DNA of 24,726 nucleotides, taken from an uncultured Nocardioides sp. (GTDB taxonomy: Bacteria; Actinomycetota; Actinomycetes; Propionibacteriales; Nocardioidaceae). The stretch spans positions 1-24,726 of the forward strand of contig NZ_CAMPGZ010000031.1 of assembly GCF_946885725.1 (NCBI RefSeq), written 5' to 3'. The notes under the pieces were generated by a model that worked only from the letters and a program-made list of their open reading frames with translations, searched no databases and was not told where the DNA came from. Shown one piece after another: positions 1-6,407 of the stretch. The position numbers and the translations under genes are program-made. The first letter of the stretch is position 1, and each line of letters starts with the position of its first letter.

Positions 1-596
1 TAGTCGACGTCGTCGGCGGCCATCGCGGCCGCGCCCTCGGGCGAGCAGTCCGGCGCGCCCATCTCCCCCGCCAGCCCGAGCTGCCCCGCGGCGGCGACGC
101 CCTCGAGGAACCCCTTGGCCCGCTCGGCGCGCGGGTAGCGGTCGACCAGCGCCCAGAACGCCGGGGTGTGGCCGATCTCGATCAGGTGCGCGAGCTCGTG
201 CACGAGCACGTAGTCGAGCACCCACACCGGCATCCCCTGCAGCCGCCGCGACAGCCGGATCGCCCGGTCGTCGGGGGTGCACGAGCCCCAGCGGGAGTTC
301 TGGTTGTCGACCCAGCGGACGGTGGCGGGCACGGCGGCGCCGTCGAGGTACTTGGCGTTGAGGTCGCGGGCCCGCTTCATCAGCGCGGCGTCGCTCGGCT
401 TCCGGCGCTTCTCCTGCTTCTCGAGTCGGGCCAGCATGGTCGCCACCCACTCCCGCTCCTCGGCGCGGGTCATCCGGGCGGGCAGCAGGACGATGACCTT
501 CTCGTCCTCGCGGTAGGCCGCGACGGTGCGCCGACGGCGGCGGGACCGGCGCACCTCGACGACCGGTTCCTCCCTCGCGGTCGGTGCACTGGTCAT
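1..596 (-). CDS. YgjP-like (M48-type) zinc metallopeptidase, C-terminus cut by window edge
   Basis: A probable zinc-dependent metallopeptidase of the YgjP/DUF45 family, cytoplasmic because no signal peptide or membrane segment is seen. 198 complete codons are visible. The family signature is HELAHLIEIGHTPAFW, with zinc ligands H133 and H137 in HExxH, catalytic E134 and a further conserved H143; upstream, residues about 98-108 (WVDNQNSRWGS) match the family's conserved SRWGS block. The ATG at 596 is chosen because TAGCGT ends 6 nt before it and no Shine-Dalgarno is present, suggesting a leaderless start. It lies 9 bp after the PHP gene's stop and may be co-transcribed as well. The last visible bases are TA, so the protein either ends exactly at the window edge (TAA/TAG) or continues with Tyr. 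The substrate is not known for this family. Confidence 0.85.
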   Translation of the reverse strand, partial: MTSAPTAREEPVVEVRRSRRRRRTVAAYREDEKVIVLLPARMTRAEEREWVATMLARLEKQEKRRKPSDAALMKRARDLNAKYLDGAAVPATVRWVDNQNSRWGSCTPDDRAIRLSRRLQGMPVWVLDYVLVHELAHLIEIGHTPAFWALVDRYPRAERAKGFLEGVAAAGQLGLAGEMGAPDCSPEGAAAMAADDVD

Positions 597-602
597 GACG
601 CC

Positions 603-608
603 ACGCTA
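603..608 (-). promoter_or_regulatory. -10 box (TAGCGT) for leaderless metallopeptidase gene
   Basis: TAGCGT fits the actinobacterial -10 pattern TAnnnT and ends 6 nt before the ATG at 596. Its first three bases are also the stop codon of the PHP gene. No clear -35 was identified. Confidence 0.4.
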
Positions 609-1664
609 CCCGGCGGCGCCCCCGGCCCAGGCCATAAGTCGCTCCACCGGCCAGGTGTTGACCACCCTGTCGAGCGGTACGCCGAGCTCCTCGACCCGCT
701 CCGCGCCGTACGCGAGGAAGTCCAGCTGACCCGGCGCGTGCGCGTCGGAGTCGACCGCGAACAGGCAGCCGGCCTCGACCGCCAGCGCGATCAGGTCGTC
801 GGGCGGGTCACGCCGCTCGGGGCGGGAGTTGATCTCGACCGCGACGCCCTCCTCGGCGCAGGCGGCGAACACCGCCTCGGCGTCGAACTGGCTCTGCGCC
901 CGGGTGCCGCGGCCGCCGGTGATCAGCCGGCCGGTGCAGTGCCCGAGCACGTTCGTCTCCGGGTGGCGTACGGCGTTGACCATCCGCCGGGTCATCGCCG
1001 CGGCGTCCATCTTGAGCTTGGAGTGCACCGAGGCCACGACCACGTCGAGCCCGGCGAGCATCTCATCGGTCTGGTCGAGCGAGCCGTCGTCGAGGATGTC
1101 GACCTCGATGCCGTGCAGCAGGCGGATCCCACCCGCCGCGGCGAGGTGCTCGTTGACCGCGGCGACGACCTCCTTCTGCCGCTTCAGCCGCTCGACCGAG
1201 AGCCCGTTGGCCACCGTCAGCCGCGGCGAGTGGTCGGTCAGGACGACGTACTCGTGCCCGACCTCCGACGCGGTCGTCACCATCTCCTCGATCGGCGAGC
1301 CACCGTCGGACCAGTCGGAGTGGGTGTGCAGGTCCCCGCGCAGCGCGGCCCGGACCTCGGCGCCGCCCGCGGCGAGCGGCCCGGCCCGCTCCTCGAGCTT
1401 GGCCAGCGTCTCGGGGACCCGCCCCTCGAGGCAGTCGGTGATGACCGCGGCGGTCTTGGCGCCGATCCCGGGCAGCTCCTTGAGCGTGCCGGCGGCCGCG
1501 CGCTCGGCCACCTCGCCCGGCGCGCACTTCAGCAGCGCCGCGGCCGCGCCCCGGTAGGCCTTGATCCGGTAGCTGTCCTCCAGCCGGCGCTCCATGAGGA
1601 AGGCGATCCGGCGCAGCGCGTGCACCGGGTCCAGCGGGGGCTCGAGCGGGGGGTTCGGGTCCAC
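606..1664 (-). CDS. Helix-hairpin-helix and PHP domain phosphoesterase
   Basis: A 352-aa protein resembling the C-terminal half of bacterial family X DNA polymerases without the polymerase part. An N-terminal helical region with a helix-hairpin-helix (LPGIGAKTA, residues 64-72) probably binds DNA. The PHP metal-dependent phosphoesterase domain starts at DLHTHSDWSDG (111-121) and continues with TDHS (143-146), E187, H214, H242 and DSDAH (305-309), so the metal ligands look complete. Expected activity is hydrolysis of a phosphoester such as a 3'-phosphate or a nucleotide product; the true substrate is unknown. GTG at 1664 is chosen because GAGGA sits 5 nt before it; the frame stays open further upstream but passes into sequence without coding character. 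The 5' end faces the DnaA-box-like array, whose outermost copy (1682-1690) lies where the promoter should be. Confidence 0.85.
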   Translation of the reverse strand: MDPNPPLEPPLDPVHALRRIAFLMERRLEDSYRIKAYRGAAAALLKCAPGEVAERAAAGTLKELPGIGAKTAAVITDCLEGRVPETLAKLEERAGPLAAGGAEVRAALRGDLHTHSDWSDGGSPIEEMVTTASEVGHEYVVLTDHSPRLTVANGLSVERLKRQKEVVAAVNEHLAAAGGIRLLHGIEVDILDDGSLDQTDEMLAGLDVVVASVHSKLKMDAAAMTRRMVNAVRHPETNVLGHCTGRLITGGRGTRAQSQFDAEAVFAACAEEGVAVEINSRPERRDPPDDLIALAVEAGCLFAVDSDAHAPGQLDFLAYGAERVEELGVPLDRVVNTWPVERLMAWAGGAAG

Positions 1665-1681
1665 CGGTCCTCGACTTTCTT

Positions 1682-1843
1682 CGGTCCACACCCTGGGGGT
1701 TGTGTCGTGGCTGGTCAGCAGGGCAGACGGTACGCCGCCCGGGCGTGTCCCCCACAGGCTCGGGCCACTCGTCCCCAGGTTTGTCCACAGGCTGTGTACC
1801 GTCGTCCACAGGGGTCTCGCGGGCCGTCCACACGGTGTCCACA
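1682..1843 (+). repeat. Array of five same-direction DnaA-box-like elements (nnGTCCACA)
   Basis: The heptamer GTCCACA occurs at 1684, 1783, 1804, 1826 and 1837, always in the same direction, and I found it nowhere else in the window. The 9-mers are CGGTCCACA (1682), TTGTCCACA (1781), TCGTCCACA (1802), CCGTCCACA (1824) and GTGTCCACA (1835). TTGTCCACA is the preferred DnaA box of GC-rich actinobacteria. The last four start 21, 22 and 11 bp apart, so they fall on one face of the helix. A near copy, GTCCCCA, lies at 1771. This is not oriC: no dnaA or dnaN is nearby. DnaA binding is inference. Confidence 0.6.
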
Positions 1844-1861
1844 GGCGACGCGCCGACCGCG

Positions 1862-1891
1862 TTGACCCTGCCCGGACCCCACCCCTAGGGT
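1862..1891 (+). promoter_or_regulatory. Sigma-70/HrdB-type promoter TTGACC-18 bp-TAGGGT
   Basis: TTGACC at 1862-1867 and TAGGGT at 1886-1891 are separated by 18 bp, among the best -35/-10 pairs seen in the window. It points right, away from the PHP gene and convergent to the enoyl-CoA hydratase gene. No protein gene of convincing codon use follows; the candidate RNA at 1897-1980 does. The GTCCACA array ends 18 bp before the -35. Confidence 0.5.
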
Positions 1892-1896
1892 CGGCG

Positions 1897-1980
1897 CTGT
1901 TGAGGCCCTCGGCCGATTCGGCACAGCGTTCGCAAGGGGAAGGCAAGCGGTGCGCCGGAGAGGTGGAGGGCCTCTTTTCG
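1897..1980 (+). ncRNA. Candidate small RNA closed by a 9-bp stem and T-run
   Basis: Transcription from the promoter at 1862-1891 would start near 1897-1899. Bases 1902-1910 (GAGGCCCTC) pair perfectly with 1966-1974 (GAGGGCCTC), and TTTTCG follows at once, as in an intrinsic terminator whose stem closes a 73-nt domain. Inside, 1912-1915 pairs with 1919-1922 as a small hairpin. I do not recognise the family: it lacks the SRP RNA, tmRNA or tRNA signatures. A TTG-started reading frame of about 36 codons crosses the same DNA, but its third positions are not GC-biased. The 3' end stops 16 bp short of the convergent enoyl-CoA hydratase gene. Confidence 0.35.
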
Positions 1981-1996
1981 TCGTCCTGCGCTGCGC

Positions 1997-2788
1997 TCAG
2001 CGGCCGGTGAACCTGGGCGCGCGTCGCTCCCGCGCGGCGGCGATGCCCTCCTGCAGGTCGGCGGTGGCCAGCGTGACCGGCTGTGCCAGCGCCTCCCACT
2101 GCAGCGCCGCCTCGAACTCCCGGTGCCCGCCGTCGCGCAACGCCACCTTGGTGAGCCTGCTGGCGATCGGCGCCGTGGCCGCGACCCGCTCGGCGGTGTC
2201 GAGCACGTCGTCGAGGAACCTGTCGCCGTCGAGCACGCGCGAGACCAGCCCGAGGCGCAGCGCCTCCTCGGCGTCGACGAGCCGGCCGGTGAGCAGCAGG
2301 TCCCGCGCGGCCGCCGGGCCCACGGCGTCGGGCAGCAGGTGGGTGGCCGCCATCCCGGCGTGCATGCCGAGCTTGGTGAACGGGGCGCCCAGCCGCGCTC
2401 CGGCGGCGGCGTACCGGATGTCGCAGGCCAGCGCCAGGCACAGCCCGGCGCCGATCGCGTGCCCGTTGACCGCGGCGATCGTCGGCACCTCGAGCCGGCG
2501 GATGCTCAGCCAGGAGCGGTAGAACGGCAGCATCCGGCTGCGCAGCCGATCGACGCCGGCGTCGGGCTCGCTGGCGATCCAGGAGGTGTCGCCGCCCGAG
2601 CAGAACGCCGTACCCTCCCCCGTCACCACCACGCAGCGGACCTCCGGGTCGGTGGCGAGCTCGTTGACGGCTGCCTCCCAGGCGGCGGTCATCGGCGCGG
2701 ACATGGCGTTGCGCTGGTCGGGGTTGTCGAGGGTGAGCAGGACGACGCCGGCGCGGGGCCGGTCGACGCGCAGGTGGCTGTCGGTCAT
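1997..2788 (-). CDS. Enoyl-CoA hydratase/isomerase (crotonase) family protein
   Basis: A 263-aa crotonase-fold protein, the usual length for the family, expected to act on an acyl-CoA thioester in the cytoplasm. The oxyanion-hole regions are clear: AFCSGGD (61-67) and NGHAIGAGLCLALACD (108-123). Of the two glutamates used by true hydratases, the first position falls in APFTKLG (135-141) and appears not to be acidic; the second aligns with D163 in ARDLLLTG. It may therefore be an isomerase or another crotonase-family activity rather than a 2-enoyl-CoA hydratase; this is a by-eye alignment. ATG at 2788 is preferred because TAGGGT ends 7 nt before it and no Shine-Dalgarno is present. No beta-oxidation genes are adjacent, so pathway and substrate cannot be named. 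Confidence 0.88.
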   Translation of the reverse strand: MTDSHLRVDRPRAGVVLLTLDNPDQRNAMSAPMTAAWEAAVNELATDPEVRCVVVTGEGTAFCSGGDTSWIASEPDAGVDRLRSRMLPFYRSWLSIRRLEVPTIAAVNGHAIGAGLCLALACDIRYAAAGARLGAPFTKLGMHAGMAATHLLPDAVGPAAARDLLLTGRLVDAEEALRLGLVSRVLDGDRFLDDVLDTAERVAATAPIASRLTKVALRDGGHREFEAALQWEALAQPVTLATADLQEGIAAARERRAPRFTGR

Positions 2789-2795
2789 GGGCCGG

Positions 2796-2801
2796 ACCCT
2801 A
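2796..2801 (-). promoter_or_regulatory. -10 box (TAGGGT) for leaderless crotonase-family gene
   Basis: TAGGGT ends 7 nt before the ATG at 2788, which would place the transcription start on or next to the start codon. Confidence 0.5.
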
Positions 2802-3098
2802 GCGAGGCCGCGCACGCCGGTGAGCGTCCTGTGGGAAGGATCGCAGCGGCTCGGCACGACGCTCGGTACAAATGGTGTGAAAAGGGCGTTTCGGGCAGCC
2901 CCTGAGCGTGAATCAGGCGGGAATCGCCTCCGGCAGGGCGCTGCGCGCATGAATGTGCTCCCCGCCTGCCGTAGGGTTCCCTACGGCCGAACGGCCACGG
3001 CGGGTCTTCCCCCGGCTCACACGTCGAGACCTCTCGACCAGCTCGAGCCAGAGACTCCCCGCCGACGACCGATACAACGAAACAGCAAGGAGGCCGTC
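2802..3098. other. Intergenic region before the DUF5679 gene; palindrome over a possible -10
   Basis: No convincing gene lies here; frames open in the plus direction lack coding bias. The clearest structure is a perfect inverted repeat, GCCGTAGGG (2968-2976), TT, CCCTACGGC (2979-2987). TAGGGT at 2972-2977 within it could be a -10 box for the DUF5679 gene, with a leader of about 115 nt. A palindrome centred on a -10 suggests a repressor site, which is inference. The strong ribosome site AAGGAGG lies at 3087-3093. Confidence 0.4.
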
Positions 3099-3257
3099 AT
3101 GGCGGAGACCTGGAGCGGCGAGTTCTACTGCGTGAAGTGCAAGGAGAAGCGCGAGGCTTCCGGCGAGATCAAGGTCAACGACAAGGGCACCCGCATGGCC
3201 AAGGCCGTCTGCCCCGTCTGCGGCACGAACCTCAACCGCATCCTCGGCAAGGCCTGA
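3099..3257 (+). CDS. 52-aa zinc-ribbon protein (DUF5679)
   Basis: A small, conserved actinobacterial protein with two CxxC knuckles: C11/C14 (CVKC) and C38/C41 (CPVC), which should bind one zinc ion. The segment between them is lysine- and glutamate-rich (KEKREASGEIKVNDKGTRM). The start is fixed by a perfect Shine-Dalgarno AAGGAGG ending 5 nt before ATG 3099, the strongest ribosome site in this half of the window, suggesting high expression. Basic, tiny and zinc-binding, it resembles ribosomal or nucleic-acid accessory proteins, but its role is unknown to me. It is a monocistronic unit: a strong terminator begins 18 bp after the stop codon. Confidence 0.9.
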   Translation: MAETWSGEFYCVKCKEKREASGEIKVNDKGTRMAKAVCPVCGTNLNRILGKA

Positions 3258-3275
3258 GCAGGCCGACTCTGACTT

Positions 3276-3322
3276 CAGCGCGGCGGCGTCCCCCCGGGGC
3301 GCCGCCGCGCTGCGTCGTCTTT
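3276..3322 (+). terminator. Intrinsic terminator after DUF5679 gene
   Basis: A perfect 13-bp stem (3276-3288 with 3300-3312) and an 11-nt loop are followed by CGTCGTCTTT. The rest of the gap to 3442 contains nothing I recognise. Confidence 0.85.
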
Positions 3323-3441
3323 GACCCTGTCCGGGTACGTCGGGCGCCGGGGACCGTCCCCAGCCGCCCGCGGACGCGCCCCTCGCCGGCGCCTGTGGAT
3401 GAGCGGTCGCGACGGTCACGCCGCTGCGGCAGTCTCCCGGC

Positions 3442-4353
3442 ATGGCCACTCCCGCTCCCTCGACCTCAGCAATCGTCCTGATGCCCGGCACCCGCGTGCT
3501 GCGGCGGCACGACGGTCGCGTGCAGGTCGGCCTCGACCCGCGCCACGCGGTGCTGCTCCCCGCCGGCAGCGACGCCGCCCTCGCCCGGCTGGCCGACGGC
3601 GGCCCGCTCGATCCGCTGCTGCACCCGCTCCTCGACGCGGGCCTGCTCGTCGCGCGCCGGACCGTCTCCGCCCTGGTCAACTCCGTCGACGAGTCCCTCA
3701 AGCCCGCCGCCGCGGCGCTCGTGCGGGTCCACGGCGCCGACGCCCCGACCGCGTGGGCGGCTCGGTCGCGCGCCGAGGTGCGGGTGGTCGCGTACGGCGC
3801 CGCTGGTGACGGGCTCGCGGCCCGTGCCGCCGAGTTGCTCACCGAGGCCGGCCTGTCCGCCCGGACCGACGTCGTCGGGCCGCCGTCCCGCGACGGGCCG
3901 GCGCTGCTCGTCGGCACCGGGCAGCCCGACCGGGAGCTCGTCGACGACTGGATGCGCGGCGACGTGCCGCACCTGGTGGTGCGGATGTGCGAGGGCCAGG
4001 CCCTGGTCGGGCCGTTCGTCGACCCGGGTCGCTCCGCGTGCCTGCGCTGCGTCGACGCGCACCACACCGACGTCGACCCGACCTGGCCGCTGCTGGTGCG
4101 TCAGCACGCCGCGGCCGGCCGGCGGGGTCGTTCCGAGCCCGCGGACGCCACGGCGCCGGAGCCGGTCGACCCGCTGCTGGCCACGCTCGCGCTGGCCTGG
4201 GCGGCGCGCGACCTGACCAGCTGGGTCGAGGGTGTGCCGCCGTCGCTGCTGTCGAGCACGCTCACGCTCGACGGGGTGCTCGCCGACGTCGAGGTGCACA
4301 CCTGGACCCGACATCCGGGCTGCGGCTGCAGCTGGCAGGCGCTCACCGCCTGA
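3442..4353 (+). CDS. Cyclodehydratase/ThiF-like protein, possible TOMM-type leader-binding protein
   Basis: A 303-aa cytoplasmic protein that I place with actinobacterial proteins annotated as cyclodehydratase or TOMM precursor leader peptide-binding protein, distantly related to E1/ThiF enzymes. The N-terminal ~100 residues (about 12-90) look like a winged-helix peptide-binding region. The middle holds a Rossmann-like stretch (RVVAYGAAGDGLAARAAELL, 114-133), and two cysteine pairs, C200/C203 (CLRC) and C294/C296 (CGC), probably bind structural zinc. A glycine-rich ATP motif of a full E1 enzyme is not obvious. It directly precedes the ABC1 kinase gene, separated by 80 bp; as I recall, M. tuberculosis has the same pair (Rv3196-Rv3197). 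No precursor peptide or YcaO gene is in the window, so a RiPP role is unproven. ATG 3442 follows CAGTCT by 6 nt, a weak leaderless signal. Confidence 0.65.
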   Translation: MATPAPSTSAIVLMPGTRVLRRHDGRVQVGLDPRHAVLLPAGSDAALARLADGGPLDPLLHPLLDAGLLVARRTVSALVNSVDESLKPAAAALVRVHGADAPTAWAARSRAEVRVVAYGAAGDGLAARAAELLTEAGLSARTDVVGPPSRDGPALLVGTGQPDRELVDDWMRGDVPHLVVRMCEGQALVGPFVDPGRSACLRCVDAHHTDVDPTWPLLVRQHAAAGRRGRSEPADATAPEPVDPLLATLALAWAARDLTSWVEGVPPSLLSSTLTLDGVLADVEVHTWTRHPGCGCSWQALTA

Positions 4354-4421
4354 GCCGCGACCGGCCTCGCCGCGCCGCGGCCGGACCGGGCGTTTCCGGA
4401 CGTACCTCACCAGCCATCAGG

Positions 4422-4427
4422 GATGAT
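4422..4427 (+). promoter_or_regulatory. Possible -10 box (GATGAT) for ABC1 kinase gene
   Basis: GATGAT lies 6 nt before the ATG at 4434, the same spacing as the leaderless promoters elsewhere in the window. It departs from TAnnnT at the first base, so it is a weaker candidate. Confidence 0.3.
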
Positions 4428-4433
4428 GGCGGC

Positions 4434-5768
4434 ATGACCGAGCTGCCCCGCCGGGCCGTCGCGCGCACCGCGCGGCTGGCCGCCCTGCCTCTGGGGTACG
4501 CCGGCCGCACCGCGATGGGGATGGGCCGGCGCATCGGTGGCGCGCCGGCGGAGACGGTGCTGACCGAGGTGCAGCAGCGCACCGCCGAGCAGCTGTTCAA
4601 GACGCTCGGCGAGCTCAAGGGCGGCGCCATGAAGATGGGCCAGGCGCTGTCGATCCTCGAGTCGGTGCTGCCCGAGGAGGTCGCCGCGCCGTACCGCGAA
4701 CAGCTGACCCGCCTCCAGGACTCCGCCCCCCCGATGTCGGCCTCGACCGTGCGGTCCGTGCTCAACTCCGAGCTCGGCCGGCACTGGCGCGAGGACCTGG
4801 TGGAGTTCGACGAGGACCCGGCCGCCGCTGCCTCGATCGGTCAGGTGCACCGGGGGCGGTGGAAGGACGGCCGCGAGGTCGCCGTGAAGCTGCAGTACCC
4901 CGGCGCCGGCGAGGCGCTGATGGCCGATCTGCGCCAGCTCGCGCGGGTCGCGCGCACGTTCGGCAGCATGCTGCCGGGCATCGACGTCAAACCGCTGATC
5001 GCGGAGATGCAGGCCCGGGTCGCCGAGGAGCTCGACTACGAGCTGGAGGCCGAGGCGCAGGCCGCGTTCGCTGCGGAGTTCGCGGGCGACCCGGAGGTCC
5101 GGGTGCCGGATGTCGTCGCGCACACCAAGAAGGTGCTGGTCAGCGAGTGGGTGGAGAGCCACTCGTCGCTCGCCCGGCTGATCGCCGAGGGGACGCAGGA
5201 GCAGCGCAACCACTACGGCGAGCAGTACATCCGCTTTCTCTTCGCCGGCCCGGCCCGCGTCGGGATGCTGCACGCCGACCCGCACCCGGGCAACTTCCGG
5301 GTGCTGCCCACCCCGGACGGCTCGCTCGGCGGCCTCGGCATCGTGGACTTCGGCGCCGTCGCGCGACTGCCGGAGCGCAGCCTGCCGCACTCGATCGGGT
5401 CGCTGCTGCGGATCGCGAGCTACGACGACTACGACGACGTGCTCGAGGGCCTGCGCGATGAGGGCTTCGTCAAGCCGAACATCCGCGTCGACCCCGACGA
5501 GCTGCGGGAGTACCTCAGCCCGTTCGTCGAGCCCGCCCGCACCGAGACGTTCGCGTTCTCGCGCGAGTGGATGCGCGCGCAGTTCCAGCGGCTGCAGGAC
5601 CCGCGCCAGCCCGGCTCGGCTCTGGTGCTGCGGCTCAACCTGCCGCCGTCGTACCTGCTGATCCACCGGGTGTGGGTCGGCAGCATCGGGGTGCTCTCCC
5701 AGCTCGAGGCGGAGCTGCCGTTCCGGGCGATCCTCGAGGAGTCGCTGCCGGGCTTCGCCGAGGCCTGA
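4434..5768 (+). CDS. ABC1 (AarF/UbiB-family) atypical kinase
   Basis: A 444-aa ADCK/UbiB-type protein-kinase-like enzyme that uses ATP, often in quinone or lipid metabolism. All family marks are present in order: the KxGQ motif KMGQ (67-70), the alanine-rich nucleotide loop AAAASIGQVH (130-139), the ion-pair lysine in VAVKLQ (K152), the catalytic HADPHPGNF (280-288) and DFG (305-307). No transmembrane helices are seen. The mycobacterial counterpart (Rv3197, recalled) lies next to whiB7, belongs to the WhiB7 regulon and has been linked to macrolide tolerance; here too it lies just across from the whiB7 unit. No AT-rich WhiB7-type promoter was obvious before it. ATG 4434 begins the aligned family N-terminus (MTELPRRAVARTARLAALPL). 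Actual substrate unknown. Confidence 0.9.
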   Translation: MTELPRRAVARTARLAALPLGYAGRTAMGMGRRIGGAPAETVLTEVQQRTAEQLFKTLGELKGGAMKMGQALSILESVLPEEVAAPYREQLTRLQDSAPPMSASTVRSVLNSELGRHWREDLVEFDEDPAAAASIGQVHRGRWKDGREVAVKLQYPGAGEALMADLRQLARVARTFGSMLPGIDVKPLIAEMQARVAEELDYELEAEAQAAFAAEFAGDPEVRVPDVVAHTKKVLVSEWVESHSSLARLIAEGTQEQRNHYGEQYIRFLFAGPARVGMLHADPHPGNFRVLPTPDGSLGGLGIVDFGAVARLPERSLPHSIGSLLRIASYDDYDDVLEGLRDEGFVKPNIRVDPDELREYLSPFVEPARTETFAFSREWMRAQFQRLQDPRQPGSALVLRLNLPPSYLLIHRVWVGSIGVLSQLEAELPFRAILEESLPGFAEA

Positions 5769-5798
5769 CCGCGCTGGGCCGCCTCGGGGGCCGGCGAG

Positions 5799-5963
5799 CT
5801 ACCACCACTCGCTGTCGAGCTTGGACTCGATCGCCCGCAGGTGCTCACGCGAGCACCGCTCGCAGAAGACCTTCTGCCGGCCGTTCTCGACCGCGGTCGT
5901 CCAGGTCAGCGGGGTGGTGTCGCCCTCGGCGGTCGCGCCGCAGAAGTCGCAGGTCACGGGCAT
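5799..5963 (-). CDS. 54-aa CxxC/CxxC zinc-ribbon protein
   Basis: A small protein with two CxxC pairs, C5/C8 (CDFC) and C34/C37 (CERC), and a conserved-looking end, EHLRAIESKLDSEWW (40-54). The central WTTAVENGR stretch and the terminal WW are typical of a family widespread next to ABC1 kinase/whiB7 genes in actinobacteria, by my recollection. One zinc ion and a role in protein or nucleic-acid contacts are likely, but no function is known to me. ATG 5963 is favoured because TAGGGT (5970-5975) ends 6 nt before it, with no Shine-Dalgarno, so the mRNA is probably leaderless. It is convergent with the ABC1 kinase gene, 30 bp apart. Confidence 0.85.
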   Translation of the reverse strand: MPVTCDFCGATAEGDTTPLTWTTAVENGRQKVFCERCSREHLRAIESKLDSEWW

Positions 5964-5969
5964 GGCCCG

Positions 5970-5975
5970 ACCCTA
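5970..5975 (-). promoter_or_regulatory. -10 box (TAGGGT) for leaderless zinc-ribbon gene
   Basis: TAGGGT followed by 6 nt and ATG at 5963; same arrangement as the nudC, deoD and atl genes. Confidence 0.5.
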
Positions 5976-6028
5976 CGACGGTCCGCAGTCGTCATGGAAC
6001 GGCTCTGGACCCGTCACGGAACGCCGAA

Positions 6029-6060
6029 GCCGGCCCCTCCCCTGCTGGGGCGGGACCGGC
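6029..6060 (-). terminator. GC-rich hairpin after the whiB7-side small-protein genes
   Basis: Arms 6029-6042 and 6047-6060 pair at 12 of 14 positions around a TGCT loop. It lies about 100 bp past the stop of the last small-protein gene and about 65 bp before the zinc-ribbon ATG, so it could end the minus-strand unit. No T-run follows on either strand, which weakens the call. Confidence 0.4.
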
Positions 6061-6161
6061 TCCGGTCTCGGTTGTCTCTACCTGTGATGACCCGTGACTG
6101 CGGGTCGTGCTGCGATCACCGGCTCGCGCCGGCCGTTTCGCTCCGGGTGTTGGACCTCGGG

Positions 6162-6326
6162 TCAGAGCGAGCGGGCCAGGGCGAGGCGCGCCTGCTGGGC
6201 GGCGCGCTCGGCTCGGCGGGACAGTCGGCGGTGCATCGCCAGCTGGTGTCCACGTCGCAGTTCGTGCGCCTCTCCCAGGCGCGCGCGCATCTGTGCACGT
6301 GCCAGGTCTTCGTTCATCAACTGCAT
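6162..6326 (-). CDS. 54-aa arginine-rich helical protein, copy 1 (tandem paralogue)
   Basis: A short, strongly basic protein, second of two tandem paralogues downstream of whiB7. It aligns without gaps over all 54 residues with the next gene upstream, 33 identities by my count (61%), with a common core LRRGHQL (23-29) and RRAERAA (37-43). Arg/Ala/Leu-rich composition predicts one long basic helix; binding to RNA, ribosome or DNA is possible but unproven. I choose ATG 6326 over the in-frame ATG at 6356: GGAG sits 7 nt before it, and it gives exactly the same length as the paralogue, while 6356 has no ribosome site. No signal peptide or membrane segment. I do not recognise the family. Confidence 0.7.
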   Translation of the reverse strand: MQLMNEDLARAQMRARLGEAHELRRGHQLAMHRRLSRRAERAAQQARLALARSL

Positions 6327-6407
6327 CTCGTTGCTCCAGTTCGTGAAGGAAGTCATCGTGGGTTTCCGTTTCTGATCAGTTGGCTGTGTCTGCCGGTCAG
6401 GACAGGG

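Noticed and set aside
1682..1843. Reading the GTCCACA array as a chromosomal origin
   Set aside because: No dnaA, dnaN, recF or AT-rich unwinding region nearby; the sites are all in one direction and few.
168..1865. Long plus-strand open frame (565 codons) opposite the metallopeptidase and PHP genes
   Set aside because: It is a GC-rich shadow: the translation is low-complexity Arg/Gly/Leu, while the opposite strand gives clear family motifs.
3276..3441. Leaderless small ORF with TGTGGAT (near 3400) as a DnaA site
   Set aside because: A single imperfect box without neighbours and no coding bias in the gap.
6327..6356. Ten-residue N-terminal extension of small-protein copy 1 (ATG 6356)
   Set aside because: No ribosome site, and it breaks the exact length match with the paralogue; ATG 6326 has GGAG at 7 nt.
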